From assembly GCA_041984235.1 (NCBI GenBank), contig JBHIYN010000007.1, positions 245,328 through 309,327 on the forward strand: a stretch of DNA of 64,000 bases, given 5' to 3'. Position numbers and translations under genes: made by a program. The DNA is from JBHIYN01 sp041984235. Its GTDB lineage: Bacteria; Pseudomonadota; Gammaproteobacteria; Ga0077536. Shown here piece after piece: positions 43,938-52,448 of the stretch (position 1 is its first letter; each line of letters starts with the position of its first letter). The notes below the pieces were generated by a model. The model did no database searches, was not told the origin of the DNA, and worked only from the letters and a program-made list of their open reading frames with translations.

Positions 43938-45670
43938 GGCGCGAGGCGTTCGATGACGTCCAGCAGCTTCCTGTCGTTCGGCGTGTCCCTGAGCGCGGAC
44001 TCCCACACCGTGCGCGCGGCGTCGCGATCGCCGAGCACCCACAGTACTTCGCCGAGGTGCGCGGCGACTTCCGGATCGTTGCGCAGCTCGCGCGCCTTCT
44101 CCAGGTAGTCGACCGCTTCCTCCAGGCGCCCCAGCCGGTAGAGCACCCAGCCCATGCTGTCGAGGATGTAGAAATCCTCAGGGCTGAGCTCGAGCGCGCG
44201 CTCGATCAGCGCATGCGCCTCCTCGTATCGCTCGGTGCGGTCGGCCAGCGTGTAGCCGAGCGCGTTGAGCGCCTGGGCGTTGTCCGGCTCGGCTTCGATG
44301 ATGGTGCGCAGATCGCGCTCGAGCTGGTCGATGCGGCCCATCTTCTCCGCCAGCATGGCGCGCGCGTAGATCAGCTCGGTGTCATAGGCGCCGTCAGTCA
44401 GCGCCGCGTCGAAGGTCGCCATCGCTTCCTCGTAGCGATCGTGCTCGATCAGGATCTCGCCCTTGGCGCGCGCGAGATCGAAACGCTGCTTGTCGTCCTC
44501 GACGCTGACCTGGTCGAGGAAGGCGCTGGCCTCGTCGACGCGGCCCATCAGCGACAGCACCAGGGCCTTGCGCATCTGCGCCGCGAAATAGTTGCCGCCG
44601 CCCTCGATCGCCTGGTAGTGCTCGATGGCGCGCTCGGGCTGCTCGCGCGCCTCGGCGATCTGGCCGAGGTAGAAATGGGCCTCGTCCTGGCGCGTTTCCA
44701 GCTCCAGCAGGCGATTGAAATTCGTCGCCGCGTCGTCGATGCGGTTGGCCTGCAGGTTGAGCAGACCAAGGGCAAAGACGATGTCGGTATTGTCCGGCGA
44801 TTCGTCGACCAGCACGCTGAACTGCACGCGTGCCTCCTCGAAGCGGTTGGCATCGGCCAGCAGTCGCGCGTAGACCAGGCGCAGACCGAACTGGTCGGGG
44901 TTGATGCCGAGGATGTGGTCCAGCCAGTCTAGCGCCTCGGGCAGGCGATCCTGCTTCTGCAACACCGCGAGGTAGGCCATGGCGACGTTGGAGCTGACCT
45001 TGCCGTGCTCGGCGATGCGGTTCATGGCATCGCGCGCCTCGTTCAGCTTCTCGGCGCGAATGGCGAGCAGCGCGTAGGCGAGCAGCGCGTCGGTGTCGTC
45101 CTCGAAGCGCGCCAGCAGCCGGCCCATCACGGCGAGCGCGGTTTCCCGGTCCTCCTCGCTGCCGAGCAGGTTGGCGATCATGCGCAGGCGGTTGCCCGGC
45201 TCCTCGTGGTCGTGCGCAAGCACGAACTCGAGGTGGGAGAACGCGCTGTCGGCGTCGCCGTGGCGGATGTAGAGCGCGGCGATGATCTGGCGCGCCTCCA
45301 TGTCGAGCGGCGCCAGCTCGACCCACACGCGCGCCGCGGCCAGCGCGGCATCGTCGTCGCGCGCGAACACCGCGATGCGCGTGGCGCGCTGCGCGAGGCC
45401 GACATCGCGCAGGCTCTCGGCCAGGGCGACGTAGTTGTCGACCGCGAGTTCGAGCTGGCCGCGCTGGCCGGCGAACTCGGCAATCAGCAGGCGGTAGACC
45501 GGGTCCTGCTCGTACTCGAACGGCACGGGCTCGGGTTCGGGCGGCGCGGTCGCCACGTTCACCGGTGCCGGTGCCTGCGAGCGTGGCGGCGGCGCCGCAC
45601 AGCCGGCCAGCAGCGCCGCGAGCAACACGCTGCCGGCGAAGGCGGCGATCGGAAAGCGGATGTGGATCAC
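43934..45670 (-). CDS. TPR lipoprotein upstream of lolB
   Basis: The protein has 578 residues. A lipobox with Cys24 (LLAGC) is followed by a Pro-rich linker and about a dozen tetratricopeptide repeats reaching the C-terminus. A protein of this form (PA4667 in Pseudomonas aeruginosa) precedes lolB in many gammaproteobacteria; its function is not settled, though an outer-membrane assembly or lipoprotein role is plausible from context. It is the first gene of the operon with lolB and ispE. Confidence 0.85.
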   Translation of the reverse strand: MIHIRFPIAAFAGSVLLAALLAGCAAPPPRSQAPAPVNVATAPPEPEPVPFEYEQDPVYRLLIAEFAGQRGQLELAVDNYVALAESLRDVGLAQRATRIAVFARDDDAALAAARVWVELAPLDMEARQIIAALYIRHGDADSAFSHLEFVLAHDHEEPGNRLRMIANLLGSEEDRETALAVMGRLLARFEDDTDALLAYALLAIRAEKLNEARDAMNRIAEHGKVSSNVAMAYLAVLQKQDRLPEALDWLDHILGINPDQFGLRLVYARLLADANRFEEARVQFSVLVDESPDNTDIVFALGLLNLQANRIDDAATNFNRLLELETRQDEAHFYLGQIAEAREQPERAIEHYQAIEGGGNYFAAQMRKALVLSLMGRVDEASAFLDQVSVEDDKQRFDLARAKGEILIEHDRYEEAMATFDAALTDGAYDTELIYARAMLAEKMGRIDQLERDLRTIIEAEPDNAQALNALGYTLADRTERYEEAHALIERALELSPEDFYILDSMGWVLYRLGRLEEAVDYLEKARELRNDPEVAAHLGEVLWVLGDRDAARTVWESALRDTPNDRKLLDVIERLAP

Positions 45671-45727
45671 GGCGGCGGGCCTCGCGGGCGGTAGCGGGTG
45701 GCCGTACCCCGTGCCGCCATTAGTCCT

Positions 45728-45756
45728 TTGAAAATTCTCTGATTAAACTATATCGC
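45728..45756 (+). promoter_or_regulatory. Possible sigma-70 promoter for hemA
   Basis: TTGAAA and TATCGC are separated by 17 bp, in an AT-rich patch about 110 bp before hemA. The same AT-rich stretch may carry the divergent promoter of the TPR-lolB-ispE operon. Confidence 0.4.
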
Positions 45757-45862
45757 AGTTCAGGGCCGGGCTTAACGACGATGCCCCCGGCCGCGCGCCG
45801 CGTGCGGCGGCCCGCTCCATCCCCTTATCGCCCGTTTCGGTGACAAGTTAACCAGTGCGCCC

Positions 45863-47125
45863 ATGGGCCTGTTCATACTCGGACTCAGTCACAGAACCGC
45901 GCCGCTGGAGGTGCGCGAGAAGGTCGCTTTCGACAGCGAGCAGTTGCCGCGCGCGCTCGACGCGCTGAAGGCGAGTGGCGGCGTCAGCGAATCGATCATC
46001 CTCTCGACCTGCAATCGCACCGAGCTCTACCTCGATCTGGCCGAGCCGTCGCAGGCCGAGCCGCTGGGCTGGCTGGCGCGCTACCGTGACCTGGGACTGC
46101 CCGAGATCGAGCCCCACGTCTATCGCCTGAGCGACGCGCACGCGGTGCGCCACGTGCTGCGCGTGGCCAGCGGGCTCGACTCGCTGGTGCTGGGCGAGCC
46201 GCAGATCCTCGGGCAGCTCAAGGACGCCTACCGCGCCGCGCTGGGTGCGGGTACGGTCGGCAAGCTGCTCAACCGCCTCATGCAGTTCTCGTTTTCGACC
46301 GCGAAGCTGATCCGTTCGGAGACCGAGATTGGCGCCAGCCCGGTGTCGGTGGCGTTCGCGGCAGTCAAGCTCGCGCAGCAGATTCACGGCGATCTCGGCG
46401 CGCGCCGCGCGTTGCTGGTCGGCGCCGGTGAGACGATCTCGCTGGTTGCCAATCACCTGGCCGGCGCCGGCATCGGGCATCTCGTCATCGCCAACCGCTC
46501 GCACGAGCGTGCGGTGGACCTGGCCGCGCGCTATGGCGGCGAGGCCATCGCGATCACCGAGCTGCGCGAGCACCTGCCGCGCGCCGACATCGTGGTTTGC
46601 TCTACCGCCAGCCGTCTTCCGATCGTGACCCGGGATTTCGTCGAGCTGGCGCTGAAGAAGCGCGGCCATGATCCGATGTTCCTGGTCGATCTCGCCGTCC
46701 CGCGCGACGTCGAGCCGGCGGTAGGCGAGCTCGACGACGCCTACCTCTATACCGTCGACGACCTCGAAAGCGTGGTCGCCGCCAACCTGCGCGGACGCAG
46801 CGACGCCGCGGCGGAGGCCGAGGAAATGGTGCACCTGCGGGTGCAGGACTACATGGACTGGCTGCAGGTGCAGTCGAGCAGCGCCACCATCACCGCGTTC
46901 CGGGCGCGCGGGGAAGCGATACGCAACGCGGCCCTGTCGCGCGCCCTGGCGCGCATCGACAACGGCGAGGAGCCGCGCGCCGTGCTCGAACATCTCGCGC
47001 ACACGCTGACCAACAAGCTGCTGCATCATCCCACCACCAGCCTGCGCGCTGCCGGCGGGCGCGAGGACTACCTCGCCGTGGCGCGCGAGCTGCTGGGCCT
47101 GGGAGACGACGACTCGCAACGATGA
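45863..47125 (+). CDS. hemA: Glutamyl-tRNA reductase
   Basis: The protein has 420 residues. GLSHRTAP at the start, the catalytic Cys50 in LSTCNRTE, the GEPQILGQ box, the VGAGETI NADPH loop and the C-terminal dimerisation helices are all complete. It makes glutamate-1-semialdehyde, the first committed step of haem synthesis. It overlaps prfA by 4 bp. Order hemA-prfA-prmC is conserved. Confidence 0.96.
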   Translation: MGLFILGLSHRTAPLEVREKVAFDSEQLPRALDALKASGGVSESIILSTCNRTELYLDLAEPSQAEPLGWLARYRDLGLPEIEPHVYRLSDAHAVRHVLRVASGLDSLVLGEPQILGQLKDAYRAALGAGTVGKLLNRLMQFSFSTAKLIRSETEIGASPVSVAFAAVKLAQQIHGDLGARRALLVGAGETISLVANHLAGAGIGHLVIANRSHERAVDLAARYGGEAIAITELREHLPRADIVVCSTASRLPIVTRDFVELALKKRGHDPMFLVDLAVPRDVEPAVGELDDAYLYTVDDLESVVAANLRGRSDAAAEAEEMVHLRVQDYMDWLQVQSSSATITAFRARGEAIRNAALSRALARIDNGEEPRAVLEHLAHTLTNKLLHHPTTSLRAAGGREDYLAVARELLGLGDDDSQR

Positions 47126-48207
47126 AAGCGACCCTGCTCGACAAGCTCCAGAGCCTGGCCGACCGGCGCCACGAGATCGAGGCCCTGCTGGCGGCGCCGG
47201 AAGTCATCGCCGACCAGGCGAAGTTCCGCGCGCTGTCGCGTGAGCACGCCGAGATCCTGCCGGTGGTGGAGTGTTTTGCCCGCTACCGCAGCACCGAGAC
47301 GTCGCTGCGCGACGCCGAGGCCCTCAGCGGCGAGGACGACCCCGAGCTGCGCGCGCTGGCGGCCGACGAGGCGGCGGCGGCGCGCAGCGAGCTCGCGCGG
47401 CTGGAGCTCGACCTGCAGCGCCTGCTGATCCCGCGCGATCCCGACGACGACGCCGACGTCTTCCTCGAGATCCGCGCCGGCACCGGCGGCGACGAGGCGG
47501 CGCTGTTTGCCGGCGACCTGCTGCGCATGTACCTGCGCTATGCCGAGCGCCGCGGCTGGCGCACCGCGATCGTCAGCGCGAGCGAGGCGGAGGTGGGTGG
47601 CTACAAGGAAGTCATCGTGCGCATCAGCGGCACCGACGTCTACGCCCGGCTCAAGTTCGAATCCGGCGCGCACCGCGTGCAGCGCGTGCCGGAAACCGAG
47701 TCCCAGGGCCGGATTCACACCTCGGCCTGCACGGTCGCGGTGATGCCGGAGGTCGACGACGTCGAGGACATCGCGATCAATCCGGGCGATCTGCGCATCG
47801 ACACCTATCGCGCCTCCGGCGCAGGCGGCCAGCACGTCAACAAGACCGACTCCGCGATCCGCATCACCCACCTGCCGAGCGGCGTGGTGGTCGAATGCCA
47901 GGACGAGCGCTCGCAGCACAAGAACCGCGCCCGCGCGATGTCACTGCTCAGGGCGCGGCTGCTGAGCGCCGAGCGCGAGCGCGTGGCGGCCGAGCAGGCG
48001 ACCACGCGCCGCAGCCTGGTCGGCAGCGGCGACCGCTCCGAGCGCATTCGCACGTACAATTTTCCACAGGGCCGGCTGACCGATCACCGCATCAGCCTGA
48101 CGCTCTACAAGCTCGACGAGATCCTCCAGGGCAATCTCGACGAGGTGATCGAGCCGCTGGTGACCGAGCACCACGCCGACCTCATGGCGCAGCTCGCCGA
48201 GGCCTGA
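47122..48207 (+). CDS. prfA: Peptide chain release factor 1
   Basis: The protein has 361 residues. The stop-codon tripeptide of RF1 type is Pro190-Glu191-Thr192 (PxT) and the catalytic loop is GGQ at 235-237; the SGAGGQHVNK context is standard. It reads UAA and UAG. Its ATG overlaps hemA, and prmC, whose product methylates this Gln, follows after 10 bp. Confidence 0.96.
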   Translation: MKATLLDKLQSLADRRHEIEALLAAPEVIADQAKFRALSREHAEILPVVECFARYRSTETSLRDAEALSGEDDPELRALAADEAAAARSELARLELDLQRLLIPRDPDDDADVFLEIRAGTGGDEAALFAGDLLRMYLRYAERRGWRTAIVSASEAEVGGYKEVIVRISGTDVYARLKFESGAHRVQRVPETESQGRIHTSACTVAVMPEVDDVEDIAINPGDLRIDTYRASGAGGQHVNKTDSAIRITHLPSGVVVECQDERSQHKNRARAMSLLRARLLSAERERVAAEQATTRRSLVGSGDRSERIRTYNFPQGRLTDHRISLTLYKLDEILQGNLDEVIEPLVTEHHADLMAQLAEA

Positions 48208-48217
48208 GGTGGCCGCC

Positions 48218-49069
48218 ATGGCGCCGGCCCGCGTCGGCGAGCTGCTCGCGCGGGGCGCGCACCTGCTGGCCCCCGAGCCGGCGGCCCGGCTCGAAGCGGA
48301 AGTGCTTCTGGCGTACGTGCTGCAGGCGCCGCGGACGCGCCTCTACGCGGCCCCCGAAGCGGTGCTGGACGCGGCTGACAGTGAGCGCTTCCTTACCCTG
48401 GTGGACGCGCGGCGCCGGGGAGAACCCCTCGCCTACCTGACCGGCGAGGCCGAGTTCTGGTCGCTGGCGCTGGGCGTGACGCGCGACGTGCTGGTACCGC
48501 GCGCGGACACCGAGCGGCTGGTCGAGGCCGGCCTCGAGGTGATTGCCGCCGGGTGCGCGGCGACGGTCGCCGATCTCGGCACCGGCAGCGGCGCCGTGGC
48601 GCTCGCCGTCGCCGTTGAACGGCCGCGCGCGCGGGTGCTGGCGAGTGACCGCTCGGCCGCGGCGCTGGCGGTGGCGGCCGCGAACGCCGCGCGTCACGGG
48701 CTCGGCAACGTGAGCTTCCTGGCCAGTGACTGGCTGGCCGCGTTCGGGCCGCATACGCTCGACGTGCTGCTGTCCAATCCGCCCTACATCGGCGCCGCGG
48801 AGCGCGACGGGCTGGATCCCGAGCTCGGCTTCGAGCCGCCGTCGGCACTGTTTGCCGGCAACGCCGGCCTGGCCGACCTCGAGATCCTCGTCCGCGACGC
48901 GCCGGGCTGCCTGCGCAGCGGCGGTTACCTGGTCCTCGAACACGGCGCCCGGCAGGGCGAGGCGGTGCGGGCCTGCTGCCTGGCGCACGGCTTCACCGCG
49001 GTCGAGACGCTGCGGGACCTGGCCGGCCACGAGCGTGTCACCCGCGCGCGGCGGGGCGGCGCCGCATGA
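48218..49069 (+). CDS. prmC: Release factor glutamine N5-methyltransferase
   Basis: The protein has 283 residues. The SAM motif is DLGTGSGAVALA, the catalytic NPPY is in SNPPYIG, and the N-terminal helical domain has PLAYLTGEAEFW. It methylates Gln of the GGQ loop in release factors. ATG at 48218 is preferred over the GTG at 48209 because GAGGTGG then sits at ribosome-site distance. Confidence 0.94.
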   Translation: MAPARVGELLARGAHLLAPEPAARLEAEVLLAYVLQAPRTRLYAAPEAVLDAADSERFLTLVDARRRGEPLAYLTGEAEFWSLALGVTRDVLVPRADTERLVEAGLEVIAAGCAATVADLGTGSGAVALAVAVERPRARVLASDRSAAALAVAAANAARHGLGNVSFLASDWLAAFGPHTLDVLLSNPPYIGAAERDGLDPELGFEPPSALFAGNAGLADLEILVRDAPGCLRSGGYLVLEHGARQGEAVRACCLAHGFTAVETLRDLAGHERVTRARRGGAA

Positions 49070-49126
49070 CGTGACAGTGCGCCGGGGCGACGGCACACTG
49101 GGCGCCCGGCGCGGCGGAGCACAACG

Positions 49127-49891
49127 ATGGACGACGACCTGTTACTGCGTTACAGCCGGCAGATCCTGCTGCCGGAGGTGGATATCGACGGGCAGAACCG
49201 CCTGGTCGAGGCGCGCGTGCTGGTCATCGGGCTCGGCGGGCTCGGGTCCCCGGTGGCGATGTACCTGGCCGCCGCCGGGGTCGGCAACCTGGTGCTGGTC
49301 GACCACGACCAGGTCGAGCTGTCCAACCTGCAACGCCAGATCATTCACACCACGGCCGATCTCGGCCGTCCCAAGGTGGTCTCGGCGCGCGAGCGGATTG
49401 CCGCGCTGAATCCGCACTGCGCGGTGGAAACGGTCGATCACCGGCTCGACGACGCCGGCTTCGAAGCGCTGGTGCCAGGGGTCGACGCGGTCGTCGACGC
49501 CACCGACAATTTCACCACCCGCTTCGCCATCAACCGTCACTGCGTGGCCCACCGCAAGCCGCTGATCTCCGGCGCGGCGATTCGCTTCGAAGGCCAGGTC
49601 ACCGTGTTCCACGCCGGGTCCGCCGACAGCCCGTGCTACCGCTGCCTCTACAGCAACGAGGCGGCGGTCGCGGAAACCTGCTCGCAGACCGGCGTCATCG
49701 CGCCGCTGCTCGGCATCATCGGCAGCGTGCAGGCGATGGAGACGCTGAAGGTGCTGATGGGCGTCGGCCACGACCTCGCCGGGCGGCTGCTGCTGCTCGA
49801 CGCCCTCTCGATGGAGTGGCAGACCATGCGCTTCAACAAGAATCCGCGCTGCCCGGAATGCGGGGAGTCGGCGCAGCGCGCTTCGGCCTGA
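49127..49891 (+). CDS. moeB: MoeB/ThiF-type adenylyltransferase
   Basis: The protein has 254 residues. The RYSRQILLPEVDIDGQ start, the GLGGLGSP nucleotide loop, the DHDQVELSNLQRQ motif, catalytic Cys region ETCSQTGV, and zinc pairs CYRC and CPEC are complete. It adenylates the C-terminus of MoaD for molybdopterin synthesis, and perhaps ThiS or other sulfur carriers. Follows prmC, as in Pseudomonas. Confidence 0.92.
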   Translation: MDDDLLLRYSRQILLPEVDIDGQNRLVEARVLVIGLGGLGSPVAMYLAAAGVGNLVLVDHDQVELSNLQRQIIHTTADLGRPKVVSARERIAALNPHCAVETVDHRLDDAGFEALVPGVDAVVDATDNFTTRFAINRHCVAHRKPLISGAAIRFEGQVTVFHAGSADSPCYRCLYSNEAAVAETCSQTGVIAPLLGIIGSVQAMETLKVLMGVGHDLAGRLLLLDALSMEWQTMRFNKNPRCPECGESAQRASA

Positions 49892-49892
49892 T

Positions 49893-49914
49893 CCGCGCCG
49901 CTGTCGCGGCGCGG
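49893..49914. terminator. GC-rich hairpin between convergent moeB and bfd
   Basis: A perfect 9-bp CCGCGCCGC/GCGGCGCGG stem with a TGTC loop begins 1 bp after the moeB stop. No T-tract follows; it may still mark the end of both convergent transcripts. Confidence 0.4.
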
Positions 49915-49921
49915 CGCGCGC

Positions 49922-50137
49922 TCAGGTCGCGAGGTGCAGGGCCGGCTCGGCGTCGACGGTCGGCAGCATGACCGTGGACAGGGCGCTGCGCAGGCATTCG
50001 TCGGCGTGACCGGCGCACTGGCCGCAGCAGGTGGAGACGGCGAGCTGGTCGGCCAGGCAGTCCATCGTGCGTGCGCCACCGCGAACGGCGTCTTCGATGT
50101 CGCGCTCGGTCACGTTGTTGCAGATGCAGACGTACAA
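49922..50137 (-). CDS. bfd: Bacterioferritin-associated ferredoxin
   Basis: The protein has 71 residues. The [2Fe-2S] cysteines of Bfd are present as Cys4, Cys6, Cys38 and Cys41 (MYVCICNN and CCGQC). Bfd docks on bacterioferritin and passes electrons in to release stored iron. It stands beside bfr, and a Fur-type operator (50174-50190) lies in its promoter. Iron-starvation induction is therefore expected. Confidence 0.93.
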   Translation of the reverse strand: MYVCICNNVTERDIEDAVRGGARTMDCLADQLAVSTCCGQCAGHADECLRSALSTVMLPTVDAEPALHLAT

Positions 50138-50171
50138 GGCTCGCTCTCCTGAAGGTCTAAGCGAAACTTAG

Positions 50172-50195
50172 TACAAATGAGAACCATTTGCAACA
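50172..50195 (-). promoter_or_regulatory. bfd promoter with overlapping Fur box
   Basis: CAAATG-AGAAC-CATTTG (50174-50190) is a palindrome close to the Fur consensus. On the minus strand it fills the spacer of a TTGCAA (-35) and TAAGTT (-10) pair 17 bp apart, so Fur binding would block the bfd promoter. Confidence 0.7.
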
Positions 50196-50243
50196 GTAAG
50201 AAAGACGGGTGTCCGCCGGCGATTGCTGCGCTGCAGCAACGGC

Positions 50244-50708
50244 CTACATGAAGGACTGCTGGTAGTTCTCCAGTCCGACCCGCTCGATCAGCTCGAGCTG
50301 GGTCTCCAGCCAGTCGACGTGCTCTTCCTCGCTCTCGAGGATCTCGACGAACAGGGCGCGCGTGACGTAGTCGCCGCTCTGCTCGCAATACGCTATCGCG
50401 TCGCGCAGATCGGGAATGGCGTCATGTTCCAGCGCGAGGTCGGCGCTCAGCACCTCGGCGGTGTTCTCGCCGATGCGCAGCCGCCCCAGGTCCTGCAGGT
50501 TGGGCAGGCCCTCGAGGAACAGGATGCGCTCGATGATGCGGTCGGCGTGCTTCATCTCGTCGACCGATTCCTCGTATTCCTTTTCGTCCAGCCTGGTCAG
50601 CCCCCAGTTGCGAAACATGCGCGCGTGCAGGAAGTACTGGTTGATCGCGGTCAGTTCGTTCTTGAGCACCTTGTTCAGGAACTCGATGACCTTGGCATCG
50701 CCTTTCAT
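50244..50708 (-). CDS. bfr: Bacterioferritin
   Basis: The protein has 154 residues. Ferroxidase ligands Glu18, Glu51, His54, Glu94, Glu127 and His130 are in place, and Met52, the haem ligand between subunits, is present. It stores iron as a 24-mer. It is transcribed in the same direction as bfd, 106 bp upstream, with its own start region. The ATG at 50708 is the standard MKGD start. Confidence 0.95.
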   Translation of the reverse strand: MKGDAKVIEFLNKVLKNELTAINQYFLHARMFRNWGLTRLDEKEYEESVDEMKHADRIIERILFLEGLPNLQDLGRLRIGENTAEVLSADLALEHDAIPDLRDAIAYCEQSGDYVTRALFVEILESEEEHVDWLETQLELIERVGLENYQQSFM

Positions 50709-50841
50709 CGGTATCTCTCCGTGGGTCACAGCGGCCGGCCCGCAACGCGAGCCGCGAAGGCCGGCTCAAGTGTTGCGGCGCCGACGCCGAATACCCGGTC
50801 ATAATACACGCATCGGTCGCTGCAAAACGCGGGGTGGCAGC

Positions 50842-51414
50842 ATGGATATCAGCAGTATCGTCCTTCTCGTCGTCGCAGTCATGGTGCTCGGTTACGGCAT
50901 CACCATGTACAACGGCCTGGTGACGCTCAAGCACAACGTGTCCAAGGCCTGGTCCAACATCGACGTGCTGCTCAAGCAGCGACACGACGAGTTGCCCAAG
51001 CTGGTTGCCATCTGCAAGGAGTACATGGCCTACGAGAAGGACACCCTGGAGCGCGTCATCCAGGCGCGCTCGGCCGTGTCGAACGCGCGTGAGGCCGGCG
51101 ACGTACGCCAGCTCGGTGCCGCCGAGACCCAGCTCCGGCGCGGCCTCGGCAACCTGTTCGCGGTAGCGGAGGCCTACCCCGAGCTCAAGGCGGACAACAA
51201 CTTCCGCCATCTGCGCGAACGCATCAGCGCGCTGGAGAACACCATCGCCGACCGCCGCGAGTACTACAACGAATCGGTGAATCGCAACAACGTGCGCATC
51301 GAGCAGTTTCCTGACGTCGTCATTGCGCGCTGGTTCGGGTTCGGCGAGCGCGAGCTGCTGGAGTTCTCCGAGGCGGAAAAGGCCGACGTCGATCTGAAGG
51401 CGCTGTTCAGCTGA
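50842..51414 (+). CDS. lemA: LemA family protein
   Basis: The protein has 190 residues. One N-terminal membrane helix (about 5-25), then the LemA helical domain with MYNGLVTLKHNVSKAWSNID and ENTIADRREYYNESV, the two family signatures. Function in bacteria is unknown. It is 19 bp before a GIDE-domain gene, a known pairing. A -10-like CATAAT lies at 50800-50805. Confidence 0.93.
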   Translation: MDISSIVLLVVAVMVLGYGITMYNGLVTLKHNVSKAWSNIDVLLKQRHDELPKLVAICKEYMAYEKDTLERVIQARSAVSNAREAGDVRQLGAAETQLRRGLGNLFAVAEAYPELKADNNFRHLRERISALENTIADRREYYNESVNRNNVRIEQFPDVVIARWFGFGERELLEFSEAEKADVDLKALFS

Positions 51415-51433
51415 GCGGCGTCGGAGAGCGGCC

Positions 51434-52399
51434 ATGAGCCCGGCCGAGTTCATGCAGCTGGTGCAGCGGGCACAGGCGCCCGAGTTCTGGTTCGTCACCG
51501 TCATTGCGCTGCTGCTGGCCACTGCCGCGGGCTGGGGCGCCCTGCGCTTCCTGGCGCGCAAGCGCGTCATCGAGGACATGCCGACCGCGCTCATCCGCTC
51601 GGCACCGCAGGGCTACATCGAGCTGCAGGGCATGGCCGACCTGATGGACGGCGACGAGATCTTCGCACCACTGTCCACCCGCCGCTGCGTATGGTTCAGC
51701 TACAAGGTGGAGAAGCGCGAGGAGCGCAGCCGCGGCAACGGGCGCGGCGGCAACAGCTGGAGCACCATCGAGCAGGGCCGGAGCGAGGACCTGTTCTATC
51801 TCGTCGACACCACCGGACGCTGCGCGGTCGATCCGGAAGGCGCCGCGGTCACCGCCGGGCACAACAACGTGTGGTACGGCACCAGCCGCATCCCGGGCCG
51901 TTACCACGAGTCCGACGGCGTGTGGTGGGCGCGCGCGATGGGCGCGGTGGGTAAGCCCTATCGCTATACCGAACGCCGAATCGAACCCGGTGACGCGCTC
52001 TATGCCATCGGCAACTTCACCACGCACGGCGGCGCCGCGGCACGCTTCGACGTCGACGGCGCGGTCGGCGACAAGCTGCGCGAATGGAAGCGCGACAGCG
52101 CCTTCATGCTGCGCCATTTCGATGCCGACGGTGACGGCCAGATCGACCTCGACGAATGGCAGGCCGCGCGCGACAAGGCCACCGCAGAGATCATGGCCGA
52201 GCAGGAACACGCCGTCGCCCCACCTCCGGTCGACGTGCTGGCGCGCACCGGCGACAGGCGCCGGCCGTTCGTCATCCATGCCGGTACCGAGGACGAGATC
52301 ATCCGCCGCTGCACGCGCTACGCCGCGGGCCTGGCCATGGTCAGCGTGCCGCTGTTCGTGCTCGCCCTGTGGGCGCTGGTGCTGCGCTTCGGAAGCTGA
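51434..52399 (+). CDS. GIDE-domain membrane protein with an EF-hand
   Basis: The protein has 321 residues. Two membrane helices (about 18-40 and 295-318) bracket a GIDE-type domain (about 60-200), the E3-ligase-associated domain shared with eukaryotic MULAN, here without a RING finger. Residues 230-241 form a canonical 12-residue EF-hand loop (DADGDGQIDLDE), with Asp at 1, 3, 5 and 9 and Glu at 12, so calcium binding is likely. Neighbour lemA suggests a joint role in the envelope. Activity is unknown. Confidence 0.8.
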   Translation: MSPAEFMQLVQRAQAPEFWFVTVIALLLATAAGWGALRFLARKRVIEDMPTALIRSAPQGYIELQGMADLMDGDEIFAPLSTRRCVWFSYKVEKREERSRGNGRGGNSWSTIEQGRSEDLFYLVDTTGRCAVDPEGAAVTAGHNNVWYGTSRIPGRYHESDGVWWARAMGAVGKPYRYTERRIEPGDALYAIGNFTTHGGAAARFDVDGAVGDKLREWKRDSAFMLRHFDADGDGQIDLDEWQAARDKATAEIMAEQEHAVAPPPVDVLARTGDRRRPFVIHAGTEDEIIRRCTRYAAGLAMVSVPLFVLALWALVLRFGS

Positions 52400-52448
52400 G
52401 GTCGCGGCGCGCTTTTGAGCCACCCGGTGCGCCGGCATAATGCGCGCC

